Source: Anastrepha obliqua (Eukaryota > Arthropoda > Insecta > Diptera > Tephritidae). From it: a stretch of DNA of 64,000 nucleotides. Location: the NCBI RefSeq assembly GCF_027943255.1, contig NC_072896.1, forward strand, positions 117,521,879-117,585,878, read 5' to 3'. The notes under the pieces are model-generated. The model was given only the letters and a program-made list of their open reading frames with translations, searched no databases and had not been told where the DNA came from. The translations under genes were made by a program, and so were the position numbers. Shown here piece by piece: positions 55,386 to 64,000 of the stretch (its first letter is position 1; each line of letters begins with the position of its first letter).

Positions 55386-56129
55386 AAGATTTGTTTTGTC
55401 CTCAAGAAGGTTAAAATCGAAAATGTCAGAAACATCATCAAAGGTGCCGTCACACCCGTACCACTGGGCTTGATCCCACTAACACTGTCACATTCCTGAC
55501 GTCTCGGCTAACTCCACCCTGGGTCTGCTGAAAGCATTTCATCAAGGTGGAGCCGCGTTTGTGCTTTTTAGACACACCAGGTACCTGCGTCCAGATTCCT
55601 CTCCTAGTCGGTTCTGGGCTTTTTCCGCTGTCAATAGCCTATATTACTGGTTTGTGATCAATGGAGCATCGGAGATTTGCAATATCGTTGCTCGATATCG
55701 ACTTGTCGTCTGGTTGCCTTCGTCTTGAGGCCTATCTCAGGCATTCATAATTGTTGTCTGAGATCTACTTCAAAACGGCTTCTTTGGACGCCCCATCTGT
55801 TGAATGTTCTAGCTTGGTCGCATTCACCTTGCTTCTGCTCTGCGCTTGCATTCTATGCCAGAGTTTTATTGCAATCAAAATAGGATCTGTGAACTGCGGG
55901 GCAGCAAAACAGTGCGATACATACAAGGCAGACTTTAGTTATTGAAGGTGAGGTAGATTCCACAAATTTCGATCTTCGATCATATAAAGGTAATGGTAAT
56001 GGTTGTACGGATAAGGCTAAAACCTTTATGCACTGCGACCAGATTTATCTATTGTGCGCCCCTAATTACTTAATTAAAATTATTTAGTATAATAATTACC
56101 TAATTAAAATTATTTAATATAGTAATTAA
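55386..56129. other. No gene recognised
   Basis: A near-duplicated AT-rich motif (TAATTAAAATTATTTA) at about 56070 and 56100. Otherwise nothing assignable. Confidence 0.45.
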
Positions 56130-57000
56130 TATAATCGAACCAGCTCCTTAGAAGGGAGCAATTGTAGGTCTTCCTCCTCTAGTAGATACGAGCCCAGGAT
56201 TCTGTGTCTCCTGTGGCCTAATGCCTCACAGTTGGTGATTAAGTGTTCCATTGACTCCTTTTCATCGCAGCAGAACCTGCATGATCTTATACTAGATAAC
56301 TCAACACAATAGAGTGTTTATTATAGGCAAAATTACCTGTAAGTGCTCCACAGAGTAATCTGAGGCTCTTTTTATCTAGGGTTAGACAAGATTTTGCTCT
56401 GTTAGCATTGAAGTTCAAGAACTTTTTGGAGTAATTAAGGCCGCTTGTGCCATTCTAGTGATTTTAGTTTGGATCCATTTTTTTGTTTCCTGTTTTATTG
56501 TACATTATTTTTGTAAAAGCCCAAAAATGGGATTGGTCCAATAAATAGCTCTTCTGCCTCTTTTTTGGCACAAAAGTCTGCCTTCTCGTTTCCTTCGTGT
56601 TCCTTATGTTCTGGTACCCAAAACAGTGAGACCTGATTGTGAGTAGCCAGTTTGTTGAGTGCATTGTTACACTCTTTTAGGACTTTTGACTTGAATGTGA
56701 AGCTTTCCAAGGCTTTGAGAACCGATTGGCTGTCCGAAAGTATGTATTTTAATATTTGCTTTCTCGAACGCTCTTTTGGATATTATTTCCACTGTTTCCA
56801 TTATGGCGAAAAGCTCCGCATGGAAAATCGTGGTATCTGTACTTAGTGTTAGGAATTTGTGTGCTCTAGGCCCCACTATTGCTGCTCTTACTCCTTGGAA
56901 CGTTTTGGAACCATCGATCATATACACTTCTACAGTATTGATTTTTCTATCATTTTTGAACGTCTTGATCCGATATTCGTGACATTGCAATCTGTCAGTG
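56130..57000 (-). pseudogene. LINE RNase H domain and eroded C-terminus
   Basis: Antisense frame 56667-56990 reads EVYMIDGSKTFQGVRAAIVG (first RNase H Asp), then TDTTIFHAELFAIMETVEII (catalytic Glu in HAEL). A frameshift follows, then LSDSQSVLKALESFTFKSKV (third Asp) and SLFWVPEHKEHEGNEKADFC (from WVPGH). All catalytic positions are kept but spread over two frames. A knuckle-like tail near 56150-56290 is degraded. Confidence 0.85.
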
Positions 57001-57250
57001 TAGTGTAATCACCGGTCGTCTTTGTCGGTAGGCCCAGGAAACTAGCTGTTTCGACAGGATGGGTCCAGAGGGAGAGGGGTGTTAGATGAGTGGGTTTGAT
57101 GCGGCATGTGAAAAGGTGGTTAGTCTCGTCCGGGGTGCCTTCACATGCCCATAGCAGTCGACAGAATCACTGGATATTGCTGCGTTTTTGAGTTTCTTCG
57201 GGTAATGGATTTGCCAGTAATGGCTAAGCTTGGCTCATTGCACAGCCTGC
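57001..57250 (-). pseudogene. C-terminal tail of another LINE
   Basis: The antisense reading ACEGTPDETNHLFTCRIKPT followed by HLTPLSLWTHPVETASFLGL is a LINE ending of the Cys..DT.HLF.CP..PTHL....LW type. It is a different family from the neighbour at 56130-57000 because the terminal motif differs. Confidence 0.72.
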
Positions 57251-57399
57251 GAGAGTGTATGACATTTCCTAAAAATGTTTTTGATGACGCCATCTTTTAA
57301 TGCTTTAGTCCGTTACATCCCTCGCTAACTTCCAGTGAAAGCTTGGTGACATTCGGTTCAGTGGAAGTGAAGTTATTGCGTCTAAAGAGTCAGTATATT

Positions 57400-58210
57400 T
57401 GAGTCATCGGTACAAGAATGAGTTTCGAACAAAGAGCTAATATCAAATTTTATTTTAAAATCCGTAAAACGTTTACCGAAACATTTGAATTGATGGAAGA
57501 AGTTTATGGCAATGATTGTCTATCTCGTGCCAGAGTCCATAAGTGGTTTACTCGTTTCAGAGATGGTTGTGAGGACATAAATGGCAATGGACTTACGAGC
57601 CGCCCAAAATCAGTAATCACCGAAAACTCCATCGAAATTGAACGTAAATTTATCACAAATGAACCGAAATCATCGTTGAAATTCATGGAATCGGAGTTGA
57701 ATATCTCCATAACATCGATTTATCGCATTTTAACTGATTACGAAAGGTCTGTGCACGTCTCATTCCGCGAAAGTTAACTGAGGACCAAAAATTTCTCACT
57801 ATTAAACATTCGAAAGACCTCATTAAAGAGACGAGAAAGGACGAGAACTTCCCTTACAACATTGTAACTGGTGATCAAACGTGGAAAACCCGGAAACTAA
57901 GCGTCAAAGTGCCGAATGGAAACGCGTTTGGAGAAGTCAAAAATCAAGTCGATGCTCATTTGTTTTTACGATTCCAAGGGAATTTTCCACAAGTAGCTCG
58001 TGCCAACGGGCCAAACCGTCAATGCATATTTCTATCTTGGCGTTTTGAAGCGTTTGTTATCTCTCTGTGACTTTTACCTATTCGGAAAATTGCATTTGGC
58101 TATGAAGAAAAACGTTTTACGTCCGTAGAGGCCATCCAAAAGACTTGTTTATACCGACTTCCTGTAGGACAGTGTATCGAGGCCAGAGAGGACTATTTTA
58201 AATAAATAAA
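57400..58210 (+). pseudogene. DD34D mariner transposase, deleted
   Basis: Start at MSFEQRANIKFYFKIRKTFT (57418). The N-terminal DNA-binding domain is complete in one frame to 57777 (CLSRARVHKWFTRFRDG; ELNISITSIYRILTD). Frames then shift: RLIPRKLTEDQKF, YNIVTGDQTW with the first Asp (adjacent Glu is Gln), KSMLICFYDSKGIFHK, and VLKRLLSL. This joins directly to CDFYLFGKLHLAMK, so the HDNAPAHT block with the second Asp is deleted while the third Asp stays. Ends near 58203. Inverted repeats were not resolved. Confidence 0.83.
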
Positions 58211-58259
58211 CTCGAAGTTATCAGAACAAAGCTTCTGTCGATTCTATTTTAGCTCAGCC

Positions 58260-59862
58260 TTGTTTATTTTAGACTTCACCTTGTCATTAGCCAGCGTATC
58301 CTCGTTTTTGGCTTACATATCCACGTCAAAGCTTAGACAAAAAAATATCGCATTACTTTTAGGTTTTATGCATTTCCATACTTTTATTTCCTAGATTCTT
58401 ATAAGCAACTGAAGCTAATTTATTCCTAAAAAAATTAAGGAAACAATACCACCAAAATATTTCATATCTATTAGCTGGCGGCAGCTGCTGGCAACAAGAT
58501 GAGGCCAAGAAGTCATTGTGGTAATATTCATGGTAATTGTACGAAATAACCAGCGCAGTTGTAAAACCCGCGGCCAAAGATATAATGTGAAAAACAACAA
58601 CAAAAAGTACAAAAACAACCAAAAAAATTCTATGAACGACAATAAAAATGTAATGATACCTCCATCAGCGTTTACTTTTGCGTTGAAAACAAAATCTAAG
58701 TATAGAAAAAACCCCAAAGCAGCTGTTTCCAAGGCAGCGCAAATCAAGAATGTAAGTAATGCGCAGACAAATAGCAAACATGGAAAAAACAACAAATATT
58801 ACAATGTAGCAACTTTTCTAGCAAAAACCGGCACAGCCGCGGGGGTAAAGGTAACATTTAAAAGTAACTGTAAATTCAAGGTAATGAACTGATGGACGTC
58901 AAGCAGTCACAGCGGCTCGCATTCAAACGTCAAGTTGTGGGTGTAAATCCTGTTAAAAGCCACCAAAGCGCTGCGTAAAAGCGAATGGAAGGGGCAGAGA
59001 GCATCGTGCGTAACGAATTGTTGGAATTGGAATTTTCCTGTTTTAAGGAGGGGAAAAAAAAGATTTAAATGAAGAAAAAATTTGGAAAAAATCGTAAGAA
59101 CATGCGCCGCTCGCCGCGCAAAAGCGGACTAATGACAGCTTATTAGCATGTCGCCGCAGCAGGGAAGATGCGCTCAAGGAAGGTGTCAGCGAAATGGGCG
59201 AAGGTAGGCTTAACGGTATTACATAGAGTGAGCAGCCTATGTGTGTATGTATGCAAGATGCTCTGCTCTTAAAGTTTGATGGGCGCGTGCCACGGACTAT
59301 TTCAGAGCAATAATGCTGACTTTACGATTCAAAACAAGCTGCTCTGTGGCAGTGGCGGAAGAGGGAAATGATTATGAAAAACAAGAAATCTTATTATGGA
59401 CATGAAAAAGAGATTTTTTATGTAAATTTTCGTTGTACAGCGGAAAAAACTGGCATTTACAATATTTTGTATTTATAAGAATCTGTAAGTAAGCGTATAT
59501 ATATAGAGATTTACACTGTTGGAAAATATAATAGAAATATATATATTTTCATGTTATTTTTTATTATTACTTTTTTTTAACTACAAATTCAATCAATTAA
59601 TTAATAATAAAATTTCAGGAACTTTCGCTTGAAAAAATATAACAACAAAAATGATTTCCACAAAAAAAAATTATTTTTGCCATATGTCATCCGCGGACCG
59701 TTTTATTGATAACGTCTCGTTCATATTTGAGCAGAAATACATTTTGAGTTGTGACCCTTTTGTATTTAGGGTGCGACATGACAGAAGTGAAACTTTCAAT
59801 GCAGACAAAGAAAGAGGGAGATACCCGAGAGAGAATGAGAGAGAGAGATAGAGAGAAAGAAA
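58260..59862. other. No confident gene; overlapping ORFs on both strands and a GA tract
   Basis: Plus frame 58518-58892 is Asn/Lys-rich; minus frame 58415-58795 over the same DNA is hydrophobic with four possible membrane segments. Such mirror pairs are expected in purine-rich DNA, and neither has a domain. A (GA)n tract lies at 59826-59862. Confidence 0.5.
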
Positions 59863-61021
59863 ATAATTAATTTAATGTTTGAAGATTATTTCATGCACGC
59901 TTAGTCCAATTTTGGCATACTCTTTCCAATGTTTCGGCCGGTATCTCACATATAAATGCTTTAATGTTGTCTTCCAATGTGTTAATCGAAGCAGGCTTGT
60001 CTCAGTAGACATGAGGTTTAGCATAGCCCCACAAAAAATATTCTAAAGGCGTTAAATCGCACGATATGGGTGGTCAATTGACAGGTCGCGAACGTGAAAT
60101 AAAATGTTCACCGAACTCGCCTCTCAACAAGTCCATTGTTACGCGTGCTGTGTGGCATGTGGCACCGTCTTGCTGAAACCACATGTCATGCAAGTCAAGC
60201 TCTTGCATTTTGGGCAAAAAAAAGTTGGATATCATTTCACGGTAGCGCTCACCATTCACAGTTACGTTACGATTCGCAGCATCTTTGAAGAAGTACGGTC
60301 CAATGATACCTCCAGTCCATAAACCGCACCAAACGGTGACCTTTTCTGGATACATTGGTAGCTCTTGCAATTCTTCTGGCTGATCTTCACTCCAAAATCG
60401 ACAATTATGCTTACTTACGTACCCATTGATCCAAAAATGAGCTTCGTCGCTGAACACAATTTTTCGATAAAAAGGTGGATCTTCAGCCAACTTTCCAAGA
60501 GCCCATTCACCAAAAATTCTGCGTTGCGGTAGGTCGTTCGGCTTCAATTCTTACACCAGCTGTATTTTGAAAGGTTTCACACCTAAGTCCTTTCGCAAAA
60601 TGTTCCACGTTGTTGAGTAACAGAGGCCTAATTTCTACGAACGGCAACGAATCGATAATTGATGGTCATCATTAACACTGGCCGATACAGCTGCGATACT
60701 TTCTTCAGTGGGCACACTATGTAAGTGTATTAGTGGTTTTATGCCCAATAATGTAAATTTGGTTCTAAATTTAGTCACAATAGCTCGAATAGCCGCTTCA
60801 GCGGGTCGATTAAACTGACCATAACAGGGAAGAAGCGCGCGATAAACTCTCTTAACAGAACAATAAAATTCAATGATTTGCAAGCGTTGTTCGTTTGTAA
60901 GACGATTCATGGTTAAATTATAGACTAAACTGAAGATGTTCGACTGTGAAACAAAACACGAAACGTGCGTCAGCTGCTTAAACCAACTGTTTAAAAAGAT
61001 AATAGCAAAAAAATCACCCTT
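59863..61021 (-). mobile_element. DD41D mariner element, subfamily 1, truncated at one end
   Basis: The right end (ATCACCCTT at 61013-61021, then TA) matches the subfamily-1 end at 1805. The left end is missing: transposase sequence meets a GA tract at 59862. It is about 89 percent of a full-length element by comparison with 1805-3098. The two copies are similar enough to align by eye over their whole shared length. Confidence 0.87.
59872..60910 (-). pseudogene. DD41D transposase, third catalytic Asp changed to Glu
   Basis: The start is the Met of MNRLTNEQRLQIIEFYCSVK at 60910; four residues near position 17 are deleted relative to the 3 kb copy. The frame changes after about 60635. The core 60074-60547 keeps IVFSDEAHFWINGYVSKHNC (first Asp), VTVWCGLWTGGIIGPYF and WFQQDGATCHTARV (second Asp). 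After a stop (RPVN, TGA) the reading is SCDLTPLEYFLWGYA, so the third position is Glu (GAA, complement of 60041-60043), 41 residues after the second. Another stop lies in PHVY/DKPASI. Inactive, but complementary in its losses to the 3 kb copy. Confidence 0.9.
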
Positions 61022-61189
61022 TATAAGGTATAGCTCTCTCTCTCCTTCTCCTATACGTTATATCTTTTTTCTCTCTCGCGGAACGAGAATGCCCAAAACG
61101 TTGCATGGCCTTGAAATTTTACTCTCCATTCTCGCTCGCCCATCGACGCCTAAGAAGGTTGACTTCAAAAAGGCTTACATATGGAGAAT

Positions 61190-61440
61190 TAATTTAGTAT
61201 TTCGTAGCACCTCCAGCTCGGTCTAACACTTTTTCAAACTTTGAATTGAATTTACTAAATTTCCAGGAGAAATAGAGTACCAAGACTTTTGAATTTGACT
61301 CCACATTTCTTCCCTATTTGTGGCTTTGAAATGTCAGATTATTTCTCTCTCAGTTCTGTCCAAAGATGCTGAGGAGACTTCGACGGTCATTCTAAAGCAT
61401 TCACTTCTTCTTTTTTAAACCACTTCTTTGCTAACTTTAC
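61190..61440 (-). pseudogene. Tc1-like transposase C-terminal fragment
   Basis: The antisense reading AKKWFKKEEVNALEWPSKSP jumps to HLWTEL, then in other frames KKCGVKF or MWSQIQKSWYSISPGNLVNS and IQSLKK. It is the Tc1 C-terminus with the DLNPIE segment deleted, removing the third catalytic Glu. No inverted repeats found. Confidence 0.72.
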
Positions 61441-62249
61441 ATATACATATATTATATATAGGGCATTTTTCCAGTTTCAACGGAAGAGGTGTTTTCTTGC
61501 AAATTGAAGGCCTTCTGTTTTGCTTTCTTTAAACTTAACAACGGTACTCTTTTGTATGTTTCGAACTGTGCAAATTGTACCTTGCAAATTTTTAAGCTCG
61601 TTTGATGATAAAAAAAGGTCTAATCCTAAAATTTTACATTTTCTTCTTTAAGTTTTAGGTTTTGATACGTTTTCGAACAGCACTAAAAACTTTTCTCTTT
61701 GAACATTTCATTCTGCTATATAATTCTTACTTTTTCGATTCATCCATCTTTTTTCACTGAAGTGTCACTGCTTTCCTCAATGAAATTTTTTAACAATACC
61801 CAAAAAAAAAATTGATATACATACATACACATATACATATTTAAGTTATTCAAACTTTTTTGGCACAAATGTACTTAAAATTTTTGAGACTTTCATTTAC
61901 AAGAAGGTTGTCTTTTAACAGGGTCACCTAAGTGTGAGGAGCTGTACTGCGATAACTTTACAAACTTATATATATATAACCAGGGCCGCGGAGAGAGTAT
62001 TCGGGCCCCGGGGGAAACTTGAAATGCGGGCCCCTTCAAATTTTTTTTATTTATCAAAATGTGTATTGTGTTATAGTGATATAACATTTAAACATTGAAA
62101 AACTCATTGCTAAAATTTTTGATAGATTTAATTATGAATCAGTAGCATAAAATGCTCCATTTTAATAAGAGCTCAATAATATACACTTTTGTATCACCAT
62201 ATTATATTTATTCTTCGTAATCGTGATCATAACATTCGATATGGTGACA
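61441..62249. other. No gene recognised
   Basis: May contain the eroded N-terminal half of the Tc1-like element in antisense. TA and ACAT microsatellites at about 61443-61460 and 61817-61840. Confidence 0.45.
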
Positions 62250-63905
62250 CCAAAAAAAGTCTGTGACGGAACTCTGGTAGAAGTATTATTTACCTCCCAA
62301 GGGGGGAGTCGTATCCCCTCTGCTGTGGTTACTAGTTGTCAACAATACTCGTATACTTACCAAATTCAACCGAAGGGGAATCAAAGTAGTGGCGTATGCG
62401 GACGACATAGTGCGCATGGTTTCAGGAAGGTTTCCAACCACAATCAGTGAGAATATGGAAGGAGCTCTGGTATTACCCAGCAATGGGGCCACGGAATGTG
62501 GTTTAAGTGTAAGCCCGCGAAAAAATAAACTGATGTTATTCACTAAGAAAACCAAGGTACCAAACTTTAATCTTCCAAAACTAAACGGTGTTAATCTAAC
62601 GCTAATCCAACAGGCAAAATACCTAGGTGTTATTCGAGGCCCCAAACTCAGCTGGAAGTCCAACGTAGAGTAGAGGGTAAAGAAAGCGAATATAGCACTT
62701 TACACGTGTGAAACTAACCAACTGGTCCTACATAGCCATTGTAAGGCCAATACTAACTTATGAGGCACTAGTCTGGTGGCCTGCAACAGAAAAGAAATAC
62801 AAGAAAACTAAGCTGAACAAGATACATAGAACAGCGTGTATCTTAACTACAGGAGCGCTTAGCACCAGTCCTACTGAAGCGCTCAATGTACTAACTCATC
62901 TGCTGCCATTAGATTTAGACATCAAAGCAATCGCTACTTGCAGCGCGGCGGGACTCAGAGACATAGGAAGCTGGACAACAAGGTCGTATGATCACGGTAA
63001 GATTCTCCTACAAGGACCCTCGCTGCTCAAAAACAGATCAGAGTACACTGTCTTCGACGTTAACTTTAAGAAAGACTTTACGGTACGTTTTCCACCGAGA
63101 GCCGAATGGAGCAAAAAGAAGGTGATTGGAAGATACGATATTGAAATCTATACCGAAGGTTCTAAGGTGCACTATGGTGTGGGAGCTGGCTTCCATTCGG
63201 AGCCGCTCAACCTATCTCAGTCAATTCGTTTTCCTGATATGCCAGCGTGTTCCAGGCAGAACTGTTGCTTAGTCATTGGTTTCAAATCACTTTGATATGG
63301 GTTCCCGGTCACAGGAACATACGGGGTAAAGAGATAGCGGATGAGCTAGCAAGAAAAAGTTCGACACTAGGATTAGCAGAGGCGGTGGCAGTCTCCACCC
63401 GATCAGGCTTTAGCCGAAAGAAGATGGAAGCAACTAACTACATGTATTACAACAAAAAACACATGGCCGTCATACAAAATCCAAAGGACGAATGATGTGT
63501 TAGGAAGCTCTCGGCCAAACATCTCACGCATCACTGCAACCCTCACAGGCCATTGGAAAGTAGGGGATCACGCAACTAGACTCAACCTACCCTTCAATCC
63601 TATCTGCAGAAGCTGTCAAACGGAAGGAGCAAAGGAAAGTCTTTTCCACTACTTATGTGAATGTCCAGGGCTAGCTAAGGCACGACTCCAGCAAATTAAT
63701 GAGATCTCAGGCACCGAAATAAAGAATTTGCTGCTATACTTGGACCTCACTAAATGGATCTGACTTACAACAAAAAAAAAAACCAAAACACAAAAAAACG
63801 AACATCTTTATACGAGGACGGTGGTAGTAAAACGGTGCTGGTCACTAATTAGGATTATTTCAGAGGAAATACTCAACCACTTCAAAAACAACAACAACAA
63901 CAGGT
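62250..63905 (+). pseudogene. RNase H-class LINE, reverse transcriptase palm to (CAA)n tail, 5'-truncated
   Basis: Most complete sense-strand LINE. It starts at PKGGVVSPLLWLLVVNN (from the GTPQGG box), then KVVAYADDIVRMVSGRFPTT with YADD, then QQAKYLGVIRGPKLSWKSNV. The connection block is KIHRTACILTTGALSTSPTE. RNase H opens with EIYTEGSKVHYGVGAGF, where the first catalytic Asp is Glu (GAA, 63155-63157). A deletion inside RNase H fuses FQAELLLSHW to FQITLIWVPGHRNIRGKEIA, losing DSQ. Knuckle CRSCQTEGAKESLFHYLCEC and stop at 63763. An A-rich 3' UTR ends in ACAACAACAACAACAGG (63886-63902). Confidence 0.9.
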
Positions 63906-64000
63906 AACGAATCTTTAATCTTTGCATATAAATCGTAAATCAAACAGCAATCGATCGAATGGGTGTTTCCCGCCTAGCCTAATTGAATAAAAGTTGTTCG
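63906..64000. other. No gene recognised
   Basis: Short flank after the LINE tail. Confidence 0.5.

Noticed and set aside
58415..58892. Hydrophobic minus-strand ORF with four possible membrane segments overlapping an Asn/Lys-rich plus-strand ORF
   Set aside because: Mirror-image ORFs in skewed-composition DNA; no motif on either strand and no neighbouring exon.
1..64000. CRISPR array, bacterial operon or phage content
   Set aside because: No spaced identical repeats of CRISPR form and all coding remnants are eukaryotic transposons.
1..64000. LTR retrotransposon or endogenous retrovirus
   Set aside because: No protease/integrase motifs, primer-binding site or paired LTRs were seen; all reverse transcriptase pieces are of the non-LTR type.

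Overview
The window looks like non-coding DNA from a dipteran fly, most probably a tephritid fruit fly or close relative. The reasons are the AT-rich composition, the many rosa-type (DD41D) mariner elements, LINEs that carry RNase H and end in (CAA)n, and a tRNA-derived SINE family present in five copies. The species call is inference. I found no convincing host protein-coding gene, tRNA, rRNA or snRNA gene in 64 kb. Nearly every recognisable coding stretch belongs to a transposable element, and nearly all of those are broken by stops, frameshifts, deletions or loss of catalytic residues.

Layout. 1-13 kb: two DD41D mariner subfamilies (1805-3098; 4068-4888 and 9271-10194), an unclassified inverted/direct repeat cluster (5050-5960), LINE 3' ends (about 6690, 10640, 11230) and a Tc1 tail (10975). 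13-23 kb: a SINE (13492), a long antisense LINE (13880-15780), and four DD34D mariners (17430, 19498, 21440, 22207). 23-29 kb: mostly featureless, with one internally deleted DD41D element (25844-26387) and two LINE pieces (27525, 28330). 30-37 kb: a 471-bp Helitron inside a tandem repeat (30388-30858), then a 3.2-kb Helitron (33524-36747) that carries a minisatellite array and is interrupted by a 1.19-kb foldback element with 9-bp target duplications and a FLYWCH zinc-finger ORF (35292-36481). 37-47 kb: LINE pieces split by a DD41D element with perfect terminal inverted repeats (40306-41202), a short mariner (41507-42146), a jockey-like reverse transcriptase split by a SINE (42350-43320), and a Tc1-like element hosting a LINE (45266-46422). 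47-64 kb: more LINEs, a second Helitron inserted cleanly in a LINE coding end (50144-51774), a SINE, a mariner (57400), a third-subfamily DD41D copy (59863-61021) and a LINE 3' end (62250-63905).

The elements do not cooperate in a pathway. What ties them together is nesting. At least six insertions have readable target sites: Helitron in LINE, foldback in Helitron, Helitron in tandem repeat, DD41D in LINE, SINE in jockey, LINE in Tc1. These give a relative insertion history. The most unusual object is the FLYWCH-bearing foldback element inside the large Helitron, whose empty site survives in the second Helitron copy. Long stretches between elements (7.0-9.3, 11.6-13.5, 23-25.8, 28.8-30.2, 38.2-39.5, 53.2-55.2, 58.3-59.8 kb) hold only microsatellites and low-complexity DNA and look like intron or intergenic sequence.
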